In this document: positions 25,639 through 35,652 of the stretch, piece after piece
Layout: each line of letters opens with the position of its first letter
Numbering within the stretch: the first letter of the stretch is position 1
Origin: Burkholderia sp. H160
GTDB lineage: Bacteria > Pseudomonadota > Gammaproteobacteria > Burkholderiales > Burkholderiaceae
Reading direction: 5' to 3'
Assembly: GCA_000173575.1 (NCBI GenBank)
Contig: ABYL01000006.1
Coordinates: 57,416-121,415, forward strand
Length of the DNA stretch: 64,000 nt
Program-made: the position numbers and the translations under genes
Notes under the pieces: generated by a model
Told to the model about the DNA's origin: nothing
The model's database searches: none
The model's input: only the letters and a program-made list of their open reading frames with translations

Positions 25639-25659
25639 TTCACCCGTGCGAGACATACC

Positions 25660-26862
25660 ATGCCAGAGACAAAGCCTCCCCGCGCGCTGCCGGCACCCGA
25701 TAGCGACTTCTACATGATCCACCAGGTCTTGAGCGAAGACGAGCAGGCACTCCTCAAGAAAGTGCGAAGTTTCATGGAACGGACCGTGGCGCCCGTCATC
25801 AACCAGTACTGGGCCGACGACAAGTTCCCGTTCGATCTGATACCGGGCCTTCGCGATCTGAACATCGTCGGCATCGGTGTCGAGGGCTATGGCTGCCCCG
25901 GCGGCAGCGTTCTGCTCGGCGGCTTCATCGCCATGGAGCTTGCGCGCGTCGACGCCTCGATCGCCACGTTCTACGGTGTGCAAAGCGGCCTCGCCATGGG
26001 CTCGATCTACCTCGGCGGTTCGGAAGAGCAGAAGCAGAAGTGGCTGCCGCCAATGGTCCGCCTCGAAAAGGTCGGCTGCTTCGGCTTGACCGAACCGCTC
26101 GTCGGCTCAGGCGCCGGTGGCGGGCTCCTCACAACCGCGAAACGCGCAGGCGATACCTGGGTGCTCAATGGCCAGAAGCGCTGGATCGGCAATTCGCCGT
26201 GGTGTGATCTTTCGATCATCTGGGCTCGCGACGTCGACGACAACCAGGTGAAGGGATTCATCGTCGAAAACAAAACGACGCCCGGATTTTCGGTCGCGAA
26301 GATCGAGCGCAAGGTTGCGCTGCGGGTCGTGCAGAACGGCGTCATCACGCTGGAGAACTGCCGCGTGCCGGAAGAGAACCGCTTGCAGGGCGATTCGAGC
26401 TTCCGCGACACGGCGCGCGTGCTGCGCCTGACGCGCCAGTATGTAGCATGGGAGGCGGTGGGCTGCAGCATGGGCGCCTATGAGCACGCGCTAAAGTATG
26501 CGCAGACGCGCGAACAGTTCGGCAAGCCGATCGCGTCGTTCCAGTTGGTCCAGGATCTGCTCGCAAAGATGCTCGGCAATATCACCGCCTCGCAGTGCAT
26601 GGTCGTGCGCCTCGCGCAACTCCAGGACCAGGGCAAGCTCAAGGACGAGCATGCCTCGCTCGCCAAGGCTTTCTGCACGGTCCGGATGCGCGAGACGGTC
26701 GGGTGGGCCCGCGAGGTATTGGGCGGCAACGGCATCGTGCTCGACTACAACGTCGCGCGCTTCATGGCCGACTCGGAAGCTCTCTATTCCTACGAAGGGA
26801 CGCGCGAGATGAATTCACTGATCGTCGGCAAGGCCGTCAGTGGGTTCAGCGCGTTCGTCTAA
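25660..26862 (+). CDS. Acyl-CoA dehydrogenase (glutaryl-CoA dehydrogenase-like)
   Basis: FAD enzyme introducing the alpha-beta double bond into an acyl-CoA. The 400 residues have the N-terminal helical domain, the GCFGLTEPLVGSGAGG flavin-contact segment, NGQKRWIGNSPWCD, and the C-terminal domain with Glu379 in SYEGTREMN. That Glu is placed as the catalytic base of the glutaryl-CoA/isovaleryl group. GLTEP.VGSGAGG resembles the glutaryl-CoA dehydrogenase subgroup, but substrate choice is not certain. It lies 21 bases after the ADC-like gene in the same operon. Confidence 0.92.
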   Translation: MPETKPPRALPAPDSDFYMIHQVLSEDEQALLKKVRSFMERTVAPVINQYWADDKFPFDLIPGLRDLNIVGIGVEGYGCPGGSVLLGGFIAMELARVDASIATFYGVQSGLAMGSIYLGGSEEQKQKWLPPMVRLEKVGCFGLTEPLVGSGAGGGLLTTAKRAGDTWVLNGQKRWIGNSPWCDLSIIWARDVDDNQVKGFIVENKTTPGFSVAKIERKVALRVVQNGVITLENCRVPEENRLQGDSSFRDTARVLRLTRQYVAWEAVGCSMGAYEHALKYAQTREQFGKPIASFQLVQDLLAKMLGNITASQCMVVRLAQLQDQGKLKDEHASLAKAFCTVRMRETVGWAREVLGGNGIVLDYNVARFMADSEALYSYEGTREMNSLIVGKAVSGFSAFV

Positions 26863-26881
26863 CGCTGAGGAGTGCCTTACC

Positions 26882-27814
26882 ATGACCAAGCCGATCAAGC
26901 GCGTCACCATCATCGGAACGGGAGTCATCGGCGCGAGCTGGGCGGCGCTGTTTCTGGCCAAAGGTCTGGACGTGGTCGCGACCGACATCGCCCCTGACGC
27001 AAAGCAAAAGCTCGACGGTTTCATCGCGGCCGCGTGGCCGGCGCTGGAGCAAATGGGGCTCGCGCCGGGTGCAGCGCCTTCGAAGCTTCAATTCACGGAC
27101 AACTTCGAAGAAGCCATAGCCGGGAGCGATCTGATCCAGGAAAACGGACCTGAGCGCATCGCCTTCAAGAAGGACCTCTACCGTCGTCTCGATGAAGCGC
27201 TGGCGCCTGAGGCGATCATCGCATCGAGCTCGTCGGGTCTGACGATGAGCGAGATTCAATCCGCCTGCCCAAATCATCCCGAACGATGCGTGATCGGTCA
27301 CCCGTTCAACCCGCCGCACCTGATACCGCTGGTCGAGATCGTGGGCGGCGCGAAGACCTCTGAAGAGACCATTGAACGCGTCAGCGAGTTCTATAGCGGC
27401 CTCGGAAAGCGGACGATCCGGCTGCACAAGGAGGTTCCGGGCCACGTCGCCAATCGGCTTCAGGCGGCCCTCTTTCGCGAAGTGGTTTATCTGATCGCGG
27501 AGGGTGTCGTCAGCGTCGGCGACGCCGACGCCGCGGTATCGTGGGGCCCGGGCCTGCGATGGGGGATCATGGGGCCGAGTCTTCTCTATCATCTCGGCGG
27601 CGGACAGGGCGGCATCGAGCATTTCTTCGAACAGTTCACCGGCCCACTGACCGCCTGGTGGCATGTGCTCGGAAGCCCGGAACTCACGCCGGATGTGCGG
27701 GCGAGCATCATCAAGGGTGTCCACGAGGAAGTCCAGTCGCGCTCGCTGCAGGAACTCGCCACGTATCGCGACGAGGTTTTGATGGGGCTGCTTCGGCTGC
27801 GGGACAAGGAGTAA
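26882..27814 (+). CDS. 3-Hydroxyacyl-CoA dehydrogenase family protein (lambda-crystallin/carnitine dehydrogenase-like)
   Basis: 310 residues with an N-terminal Rossmann fold (VTIIGTGVIGASWAALFLAKG), the catalytic His region VIGHPFNPPHLIPLVEIVGG and the 3HCDH C-terminal domain. The GPGLRWGIMGPSLLYHLGGG segment is typical of the lambda-crystallin/L-carnitine dehydrogenase branch rather than of fatty-acid FadB. The ATG at 26882 follows TGAGGAG. It oxidises a 3-hydroxy acid or acyl-CoA with NAD and is the last gene of the acyl-CoA operon. Confidence 0.9.
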   Translation: MTKPIKRVTIIGTGVIGASWAALFLAKGLDVVATDIAPDAKQKLDGFIAAAWPALEQMGLAPGAAPSKLQFTDNFEEAIAGSDLIQENGPERIAFKKDLYRRLDEALAPEAIIASSSSGLTMSEIQSACPNHPERCVIGHPFNPPHLIPLVEIVGGAKTSEETIERVSEFYSGLGKRTIRLHKEVPGHVANRLQAALFREVVYLIAEGVVSVGDADAAVSWGPGLRWGIMGPSLLYHLGGGQGGIEHFFEQFTGPLTAWWHVLGSPELTPDVRASIIKGVHEEVQSRSLQELATYRDEVLMGLLRLRDKE

Positions 27815-27875
27815 TGCCATTTCGCGCCAGAGAGCCAGGTGTGATCCCGCTTCGATGCTTCAGCGAGGTGCGAAG

Positions 27876-29429
27876 ATGAAAAACCTGCAGCGTCTCATTG
27901 CAAGCGTGCTTGTCTTCATGGTGGTCGCTTGCGCCGGTCTGCCACCGCAGACGAACCGGCCGCAGACTTTTGCGCTTCAAAACACGCAAACCACACGGCT
28001 CAGTGCGCTTTTCGTGCCCGAAGAGCAGAAGCATCCGGGCGAGACGGCGTTTCACCTGCTGCCAGACCCTACCGATGCGATCGTTGCCCGCGTCGCGCTC
28101 GCCGAAACTGCCGACCGTTCGCTCGATCTGCAGTACTACATCTGGCACGACGATCTGGTCGGCCGCGAACTGGCGGCAGCGCTACTCAAGGCCGCAGACC
28201 GGGGCGTACGCGTTCGTGTCCTGCTTGATGACCTTGGCACCAACGCAGACGACCAGGTGCTGCTCACGCTCAACTCGCATCCGAATCTGAAGATACGGCT
28301 ATTCAATCCGGTCGCGAGTCGCCACTTCAAGTCGCTGGCTACTGCTCTCGAGTTTTCGCGGGTCGACCGGCGCATGCACAACAAGGCAATGATCGCGGAC
28401 AACGAAGCCGCCATTCTTGGTGGGCGCAATATCGGCGACGAATACTTCGGCGCCTCGAACGTGGTGGCCTTCGGGGACCTCGATGTACTGGTGCACGGTC
28501 CCGTTGTCCGGAAAGTCTCTGAAGCCTTCGATCAGTTCTGGAATTCCGAATCGAGTTATTCCATTGAGCAACTGATAGGGCATCCGGCGGAATCGTCTGC
28601 GCTGCCCGCCTACCGCGCGAAACTGGATGAATACATCAAGTTGGAGCACGACTCTCCGTATGTCGTGCAAGCGAGAGAGCGGCTGGCCACGGTCCTCGAA
28701 CCAGGCGACACCGAATTTGCCTGGGGCGAAGCCACGCTCCTGTACGACGACCCATCCAAGATCACACGCGACCCGAACGACCCGCAAGGCCACCTGATGA
28801 CGCGGTTCACGGCCCTTAACCTCAAACCCACACAGCAGATGCTCATCATCTCGCCTTACTTCGTGCCGGGCAAGGAGGGGGTCGCATGGATAACCGATCT
28901 GACCGCTCACGGGGTACGCGTGACGGTGTTGACCAATTCGCTGGCGGCAACCGACGTCGTTGCCGTCAATGCCGGATATGAGCACTATCGCGAAGCCCTC
29001 CTCGAGGCCGGCGTACACATCTATGAGCTGAAGCCGGTTGGCTCGGTCCATGTCAAATCACAACGGAAGTTCTTCGGTTCTTCAAGAGCCTCGTTGCATG
29101 CAAAAACGTATGTGTTCGACCGGCAAAGCGTTTTCATTGGCTCGATGAATCTCGATCCTCGCTCGAGCCGCCTCAACACGGAAATTGGCGTGCTTTGCAA
29201 TAGCCCGGCGATTGCCGGCCAGGTGGTCGACGACGTCGAGTCGCACCTCGACCAGATTGCGTGGCGAGTGGAACTCCATACTGACGTGAACGGCTCGAAC
29301 CGGATCGTCTGGATCGACACCGCCGAGAACGGCACGGTAACGGAATTGGACTCGGAGCCGGATGTCTCTGTTGGGCGGCGTACGAGCGTCTGGTTCATGG
29401 GCCTGTTGCCGATCGAGTCGCAGCTATGA
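27876..29429 (+). CDS. Phospholipase D-like lipoprotein (cardiolipin synthase-related)
   Basis: 517 residues with a lipoprotein signal (hydrophobic stretch ending in VVACAG, Cys lipidation site) and two HKD motifs: His168 in MHNKAMIADNEAAILGGRN and His408 in LHAKTYVFDRQSVFIGSMN. Such proteins transfer or hydrolyse phosphatidyl groups at the cell envelope. The ATG at 27876 has GAGGTG upstream. It follows the acyl-CoA operon at 61 bases but is functionally separate. It resembles the ClsC/YmdC group, usually paired with a small acyltransferase-like partner, which is absent here. Confidence 0.9.
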   Translation: MKNLQRLIASVLVFMVVACAGLPPQTNRPQTFALQNTQTTRLSALFVPEEQKHPGETAFHLLPDPTDAIVARVALAETADRSLDLQYYIWHDDLVGRELAAALLKAADRGVRVRVLLDDLGTNADDQVLLTLNSHPNLKIRLFNPVASRHFKSLATALEFSRVDRRMHNKAMIADNEAAILGGRNIGDEYFGASNVVAFGDLDVLVHGPVVRKVSEAFDQFWNSESSYSIEQLIGHPAESSALPAYRAKLDEYIKLEHDSPYVVQARERLATVLEPGDTEFAWGEATLLYDDPSKITRDPNDPQGHLMTRFTALNLKPTQQMLIISPYFVPGKEGVAWITDLTAHGVRVTVLTNSLAATDVVAVNAGYEHYREALLEAGVHIYELKPVGSVHVKSQRKFFGSSRASLHAKTYVFDRQSVFIGSMNLDPRSSRLNTEIGVLCNSPAIAGQVVDDVESHLDQIAWRVELHTDVNGSNRIVWIDTAENGTVTELDSEPDVSVGRRTSVWFMGLLPIESQL

Positions 29430-29488
29430 GTGCGAGGACACGCTGCTTGGCGCGTGATGACAGGGACATTTGACCGTACGACGGAACC

Positions 29489-30073
29489 ATGTGGGTCTTC
29501 CGTGTCGATGAACCGCGTCTTGGGCGTATCCGTATTCGGGAATGGCGCCGCCGTGCGCGTCATACCCTCGGTCTGCTCCTGCTCATTCCCGAAGTGATGG
29601 GGTACACGAAGATTGCCGGCACGCCCACGGTCACCGGCCTCTACACGATCCTGCTGCCTCTGGTCGCATTTGCCTTCTTCGGGGCGTCGCGCCAACTGGT
29701 GGTCGCCGCAGACTCCGCTACGGCGGCCATCCTTGCCGGCATGTTGAGCGCCGTCGCCGCGGTGGGCAGCAAGGAATATGTCGGCCTAACCAGCACCGTT
29801 GCGTTGGTGGTCGCGTTAATGCCCGTGATTGCGCGCGTGTTCCGGCTGGGATTTCTCGCGGACTTTCTTGCCCGTAGCGCGCGGAGCGGCTTCCTGACAG
29901 GCGTCGGCGTGCAGCTCGGCGGCGATGCGCATCTGGCGAATTTTGGACTGTTCGCGAGCCCGGAGCGTCGCATTCTCTTTGGGCCAAACGACTTCGACGA
30001 AACGTTGCCTGGCCCCTTCGACTGGGATGTGCGCAGGCTGGCGGATTCGTTCCCGCCGGGCGCGCTGTCGTAG
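29489..30073 (+). pseudogene. Chimeric ORF: SulP permease fragment fused to DUF2252 fragment
   Basis: One open frame joins pieces of two unrelated families. Residues ~35-140 match the N-terminal membrane part of SulP anion transporters (GYTKIAGTPTVTGLYTILLPL, then VVAADSATAAILAGML and SGFLTGVGVQ). Residues ~142-190 match the middle of DUF2252 proteins (GDAHLANFGLFASPERR, then FGPNDFDETLPGPFDWDVRRLA). The switch is near 29915. Both parent families are several hundred residues long. A deletion that joined two genes is the simplest explanation. Confidence 0.8.
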
Positions 30074-30117
30074 CGAGCTCCCGGTGTTCGCTGCCGCAAA
30101 GGTCGCACGCCCGGCGC

Positions 30118-33100
30118 TCAGTCCACAAATTCTTCCGTGTCATTGGCCGGAAGCACGATTTGAAAGACGCTGCCGCTAGACGTGTTCGCGTCCGCCCACA
30201 TGTGTCCCCGGTGCGCTTCCACAATCGATCGGCAGATCGACAGCCCCATGCCCATGCCGCCTGACTTGGTGGTGTAGAACGGGTCGAAGATTCGCTCGAT
30301 ATGCTCCGGTGCAATGCCGGGCCCCGAATCCCGCACCGTGACGCGTACGCCGCCCGACTGATTCTGCGCGGTCTCGATCAGCAGTTCGCGCGGCGCGCCG
30401 CTCTCGCTCGTCATCGCTTCAAGAGCGTTGAGTATCAGGTTGAGCATCACCTGTTGCAATTGAACGCGGTCTCCACGGACCATCGGCAAGTTCTCCGAAA
30501 ACGCCAGTTCTACCGATACGCCGTTTTCCGTCAGATCGCCGCGGATCAGTTCGATGACCTCGGCGATGGCTTCGCTGATTCGCAGAATATCTTTGTGCTG
30601 GGGGGCCTTCGTGACAAGTTCGCGGATACGGGAGAGAACGTCGCCCGCCCGCATGGCATCGGCGACGACACGATCGAGCGCCTGCTGTGCCTCTTGCAGC
30701 CTGGGTGGCTCGGCGCGCAGCCACCGCATGGCCGCCTGCGCATTGACGGCCGACGCGGCAATCGGCTGCTTGATTTCATGGGCAATCGAGGCGGTGAGCT
30801 GACCGACCGTCGCAAGGCGGTTCGCACGCGCGAGCGAAGATTGCATTTCGCGGTAGCGCTGTTCGGCTTCGCGTGTTTCGGTCTCAGCACGCTTGCGCTC
30901 AGTCAGATCCAGAACGAATGCGACGCCCTCATCGGATTGTTCGCAAAAAGCGGCACAGCCGATCAGGATTGGCACCCGTTGGCCATCTTTGCGGGTGTAT
31001 TCCTTTTCGAAGGGTTGGACAATGCCGGCCTTTTTCAGCTCGACGACCGTGCGCAAATCGCGCTCGCGCCACTCGGGTGGGCTGAGGTCTTCCCGTTTGA
31101 CCCGGCCCGCGACGATATCGGCCCGGTCATAGCCCACCATCCGAAGAAAAGCATCGTTGGCTTCGACGATCTGCCCATCAAATCGCCAAATGAAGATCCC
31201 GATGATGTTGGCCTCGACGAGGCGCCGGATCTTTGCTTCGCGTTCCGCAAGGTCGAGATACAGCCGGGAATTTTCGAGCGAAATGGCGGCTTGGGATGCC
31301 AGCAATCTCAGCATGGCGATGCGCGCTGCGGTAAACACGTGCGACGCGAGATTGTTTTCGAGGTAGAGCACGCCGAGCAGTTTGGCGCCGTTGATCAGCG
31401 GTAGGCAAAGTATCGACCTTGCGCGAAACCGGGCGATATACGGGTCGGCGGAAAACGGGTTCCGGGCCGATGCATCGTTAAGGATCACACTTTCACGGGT
31501 TCGCGCGACGTAATGGACGATCGATTCCGGCAGCGCAGCGCCGGACCGCGGCTGCGCGACGACCATGTCGCTGCCAGCGAAGGCTTCAGCCTCGGCCCGC
31601 AATTCACTGTCTCGCGGGGTGATCAGGAGACCGCGCGCGGCACCCGCATATTCGATCGCATGGCGCAATAACGTATCGATCAGACGCTCTGGAACCACCT
31701 CGCCAAACACAGCCTGCGAGACCTTGATAACGGCGGACAGATCGAGGTGCTCTGAGGGTGCGCCGATCGTGATCGCCGGGCGTACGTCCGGTTCGTCCTC
31801 CAGGAGCTGCGGGAATCGCTCATCGAGTTGCCGCACCTTTGCGTCGGCACCCCAGCGAAGATAGCCGCAACGGGCCTGGCGCATGTGCAGACGCGCGACT
31901 CCTTCGAACCCGCGTTCTGCGTAGAATTGTGCTGCCCTCTCGCAGGCGAGCGCTTCGTTATGGACGAACCCGCTTTCGCGTGCCGAGCGGATCGCCAACT
32001 CGTAAAGGCGCATCGCTTCTTCCAGCTCCGTCCCCTCGATACGGGCGATTTCCGCCGCCACCAACGCTCTTCGGTTCTCGAAATTGTCCGGGCAGTACGC
32101 GGCCCACGCCTGTAGTTTTCGGAGATCGATAGCCATCGCGTCCAGATGCTGCCTGCGCTGAAGCGGCGATGCCATCTCGCAGATTGCAGCGCGAGAAAGG
32201 GCGTCGAAAAAGTGATATTCCACTATCTCCAGTGATCCGAAATGCTTCGTCAGGACAGGTTCAGCCTTCGATGAGGCTTCGAGGGCAATCCCATAGTCGC
32301 CCGCAAAGAAGCGGGCCTGAAGCTTTCGAATCCAGTACCAGCATGCCACCGCCGCCAAAGCGGGCTTGCTGGAAAAATTCAGCTCGAACTGGTGTTCATT
32401 GAACTGATCATCGTCGAACGATCCGAATTTCTGCGTCAATCCCCGAAGCGTCCTGACAAGCTGAAGCTGTGGCGTGATGAGATCCGCGCCAAATCCGAAT
32501 CGAACCGCGCGCGCGAAGTCGAGGCCACGTTCAGCGCCCCGTTGCACCTCGACAAGTGGATCGCCAGCTAGCAGAAGGTTGGTGTTCAGGTGGGCACAGC
32601 TGTACGCAGCATAAGTGCAATCGCCGATCTTGCTGGCAACGTCCAAGGCGCGATGCAGAGGCTCACGGGCTGTTCGGACAGGATTCGTCCATGGCGCGAC
32701 GAGACCGAACGTCTCATAGGTCCGTGCCTGAAAGCGTTTCATCGCACGTCGTTCGACCAACTCGTAGCCGAGCCGCGCGAACTGGAATCCGGCCGGATAG
32801 TCGCCGAAATACATGCCCGCTATCAGACCAAGCCGTACGAAAGCGGCGCACGACGCGTCGCAAATACCCCATTCGAGGCTAAGATTGACCGCTCGACAGA
32901 TCACCAGGGAATAGAGGTGGATGTCTGTAAACAGTGCTGCTGGAAAAAACCTGGTCAGCACGTCGAAGAAGGCAAGGCTCGCAGGGTCGCTCATCACGGG
33001 CAGGTCGATGAGGTCCTCGATCGTGCGGTTGCCTAGCGACGCCCAGATCCGTTCGTATTCGACCCGCACCTGCTCTTCCGTCGGATGTGCGGAACAGTCT

Positions 33101-35652
33101 ATGCCCTCATGACGCAGATAATCGAGTCCGACGGCGACAGTGCGATCACTCTGGCCGAGCATGACGTAGACATCGGCTTGATAGCTTGCGACCATCGCCC
33201 GTTCGACGGTATCAGCAGCGCGCGTCGACAACATCGCCAGGCGGCTTTCGGCGGACTTGAGATCACCCGTCAACATCTCGCATTCGGCGCGGTGAATAGC
33301 GAGGGAGAAGGCGAGTCGATGCTGGCGCACCCACCCGTCTTCCATCAGCAGCTCCGCGCCTGCCTTGAGGTAATTGAGCGCTGACGCGTAGGCCGCCGAC
33401 ATCATGGCGTGCTTGCCGGCGAGCAGGTTCAGCTCGGCAACCTGCTGACGTTCCTCTGGCGTCACGATCAGTGCATTCGCACGATCGAACTGGCTGACAA
33501 TTTCGAAGACCGACTCCTCCCTTTTCGCCGGTGGAAGTCGGGCCGCGAGCAGCCGCCCAATTCGCAGGTGCATGTCTGCCCGGCTGTCGACCGGAATCAG
33601 CGAATAGGCTGCCTCCAGTATCCGGTCGTGAGCAAACCGGTATGCGCCCTCCTGACGGATGACCAGCTGTTGCCGGACCGCGTCCCACAGATTGGCGCTG
33701 ACCGTTCGCTCCGAAGTCTCGCACACGGTTGCAAGCGTGGCGGCTTCGGCGACGTTGCCGAGGCATGCCAGCAACTGGAGGGTCTTCTGGGTTCTGGCGG
33801 GCAGACGGCTCAGCTTCCCGATCATGAGCTCGGCCACGTTTTCTGTATGACCCATGGCGTAGATTTGGCGCAGCTCCCATGACCAGCACCCCTTCGCATG
33901 ATCGAAGCTGAGCAAGCCGTCTTCGACGAGCGCCACGAGAAACTGGAGCGTGAAGAATGGGTTGCCGCCCGTCTTCCCTTGTAGCAAACGCGCAAGCGGT
34001 GCTGCGCGCTCCGGTGCGCAGCGCACCGAATCGGCGATCAATTGCCCAAGCATGTCAGGCATGAGCGGCTCAAGCCGGATCTCATGCACGGTCGCTCCCG
34101 CCTCGTGGATTGCAGCGAGCTTGCTGGTGAGCGGATGAGTCGCATCGACCTCGTTATCGCGGTAGGCACCGATCAACAGGAGGTGCCGCAAGTCCGATCG
34201 CGTCAACAGAAAATCGAGCAGATCGAGCGTCGCCGCGTCGAGCCACTGGAGATCGTCGAGAAATAGCACTAGCGGGCGCTCGGGCGCGATGAAGACCTCG
34301 ATGAAGCGCCGGAACACGAGCTGAAAGTGGCGTTGTGCATCTTCGGGGGGAAGCTCGGGGACCGGTGGCTGTTCGCCGATCACGGTAGCGAGCGCCGGCA
34401 CCAGGTTCAAGATCAAGGCCCCGCCCGGATCTAGCGCTGCGCAAAGCGCGGCACGCCAGCAGCTCAACTCGGCTTCCCCGCTACCGAGGAGCGGCCGAAT
34501 CAAGCTTTGCAGGGCCTGCGCCAGCGTCGCATAGGGGATGTGCCGCTGGTATTGATCGCACTTCCCAGCGGCAAAGAGGCCTCGCGAAGGGCCGGGCTCG
34601 TTATGCAATTCGTGAACGAGGGCCGACTTGCCGATGCCCGAATGACCGGTGACGAGCACCAGTTCCGCTTTGCCGCCGCCGCTCACGCGATCAAGGGCGC
34701 GCAGCAACGTGTCGAGTTCGCGGGTCCGGCCGTAGAGCTTCTCGGGGATCAAAAGCCGGTCGGGTGTATCGCGCGCGCCGAGCAGGAAATCGTCGATAAG
34801 GCCCGCGGTTTCCCACTGGGCCAGACAACAGCGCAAATCGTGCTCGACGCCGAATGCCGTCTGGTACCTGTCTTCAGCGGTCTTGGCGAGCAGTTTCATA
34901 ACGATCGCCGAAACGGACCTGGGTATCGTCCTGTCGCATTCCGCTGGCGGCACCGGCTGGCGCGCGATATGGCAGTGCACCCATTCCATCGGATCGGACG
35001 CGCTGAACGGTAAGACGCCCGTCAACATCCTGTAGTACGTAACACCCAATGAGTAAAGGTCGCTACGCGAATCGACCGACCGGTTCATTCGTCCCGTCTG
35101 CTCCGGCGCTATGTAAGCGAGGGTCCCCTCGATGAACTCCGGTGGCCTGGGCGTTTGCCGCTCTCGTGGCAGCAGCGTGGCGATGCCGAAGCCCGTCAAT
35201 TTTGTCGCGCCGGTCGCGCGGTTCACAACGATGTGGGCTGGCTTGAGGTCCTTGTGAACGAGACCCCGCGCGTGGAGCTTGCCCAACGCAGCGGCAATGC
35301 CGATCGCGAGCCGAAGAAAGTCTCCCTTATCCATTGGCGAGGCGAGCCGCTCGAGCGGCTCGCCGCCAGGATCCTCCAGCACTAGCGAAGTTTGGCCGTG
35401 TTCGCGCACCAGCAGGAGCGGGCGGATGGCCGCCGCCTCGTCGAGCTTGTCCGCAAGCGCGTACTCGTGCGCAAGGCGATCGACGACAGCCTGACGGGGA
35501 TGGGCGTCCGCAGGCCGCACTACCAGCACGGACTCGCGGATGCCATCCGCGCTGACTCGCCATCCCCGGTAGAACGCGCACTCGCCGTCTTCCCACACGA
35601 ACTCAAAGGGATCGCTTGTATCGATATCAAACGAACTGAATGAGACACTCAA
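30118..35652 (-). CDS. Giant sensor: kinase-like domain, AAA ATPase/TPR, GAF, PAS, histidine kinase
   Basis: 1844 residues. Residues ~15-280 are a Ser/Thr-kinase fold with HKDLKPAH (133-140) and GFG (154-156). The Mg-binding Asp of DFG is Gly, the catalytic-loop Asn is His, and no clear beta3 Lys is seen, so it is probably a pseudokinase. An AAA ATPase follows (Walker A GHSGIGKS 336-343; LVLFLDDLQWLD), then a long helical TPR-like region, GAF (~1330-1480), PAS (~1495-1610), HisKA with His1625 in SIAHEIKQP and HATPase (GMGMGLSICRSIVEAHRG). There is no receiver. It starts at TTG behind GGAGGGAGCGAG. It is divergent from a FixJ-like regulator, its likely partner. Confidence 0.92.
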   Translation of the reverse strand: MSVSFSSFDIDTSDPFEFVWEDGECAFYRGWRVSADGIRESVLVVRPADAHPRQAVVDRLAHEYALADKLDEAAAIRPLLLVREHGQTSLVLEDPGGEPLERLASPMDKGDFLRLAIGIAAALGKLHARGLVHKDLKPAHIVVNRATGATKLTGFGIATLLPRERQTPRPPEFIEGTLAYIAPEQTGRMNRSVDSRSDLYSLGVTYYRMLTGVLPFSASDPMEWVHCHIARQPVPPAECDRTIPRSVSAIVMKLLAKTAEDRYQTAFGVEHDLRCCLAQWETAGLIDDFLLGARDTPDRLLIPEKLYGRTRELDTLLRALDRVSGGGKAELVLVTGHSGIGKSALVHELHNEPGPSRGLFAAGKCDQYQRHIPYATLAQALQSLIRPLLGSGEAELSCWRAALCAALDPGGALILNLVPALATVIGEQPPVPELPPEDAQRHFQLVFRRFIEVFIAPERPLVLFLDDLQWLDAATLDLLDFLLTRSDLRHLLLIGAYRDNEVDATHPLTSKLAAIHEAGATVHEIRLEPLMPDMLGQLIADSVRCAPERAAPLARLLQGKTGGNPFFTLQFLVALVEDGLLSFDHAKGCWSWELRQIYAMGHTENVAELMIGKLSRLPARTQKTLQLLACLGNVAEAATLATVCETSERTVSANLWDAVRQQLVIRQEGAYRFAHDRILEAAYSLIPVDSRADMHLRIGRLLAARLPPAKREESVFEIVSQFDRANALIVTPEERQQVAELNLLAGKHAMMSAAYASALNYLKAGAELLMEDGWVRQHRLAFSLAIHRAECEMLTGDLKSAESRLAMLSTRAADTVERAMVASYQADVYVMLGQSDRTVAVGLDYLRHEGIDCSAHPTEEQVRVEYERIWASLGNRTIEDLIDLPVMSDPASLAFFDVLTRFFPAALFTDIHLYSLVICRAVNLSLEWGICDASCAAFVRLGLIAGMYFGDYPAGFQFARLGYELVERRAMKRFQARTYETFGLVAPWTNPVRTAREPLHRALDVASKIGDCTYAAYSCAHLNTNLLLAGDPLVEVQRGAERGLDFARAVRFGFGADLITPQLQLVRTLRGLTQKFGSFDDDQFNEHQFELNFSSKPALAAVACWYWIRKLQARFFAGDYGIALEASSKAEPVLTKHFGSLEIVEYHFFDALSRAAICEMASPLQRRQHLDAMAIDLRKLQAWAAYCPDNFENRRALVAAEIARIEGTELEEAMRLYELAIRSARESGFVHNEALACERAAQFYAERGFEGVARLHMRQARCGYLRWGADAKVRQLDERFPQLLEDEPDVRPAITIGAPSEHLDLSAVIKVSQAVFGEVVPERLIDTLLRHAIEYAGAARGLLITPRDSELRAEAEAFAGSDMVVAQPRSGAALPESIVHYVARTRESVILNDASARNPFSADPYIARFRARSILCLPLINGAKLLGVLYLENNLASHVFTAARIAMLRLLASQAAISLENSRLYLDLAEREAKIRRLVEANIIGIFIWRFDGQIVEANDAFLRMVGYDRADIVAGRVKREDLSPPEWRERDLRTVVELKKAGIVQPFEKEYTRKDGQRVPILIGCAAFCEQSDEGVAFVLDLTERKRAETETREAEQRYREMQSSLARANRLATVGQLTASIAHEIKQPIAASAVNAQAAMRWLRAEPPRLQEAQQALDRVVADAMRAGDVLSRIRELVTKAPQHKDILRISEAIAEVIELIRGDLTENGVSVELAFSENLPMVRGDRVQLQQVMLNLILNALEAMTSESGAPRELLIETAQNQSGGVRVTVRDSGPGIAPEHIERIFDPFYTTKSGGMGMGLSICRSIVEAHRGHMWADANTSSGSVFQIVLPANDTEEFVD

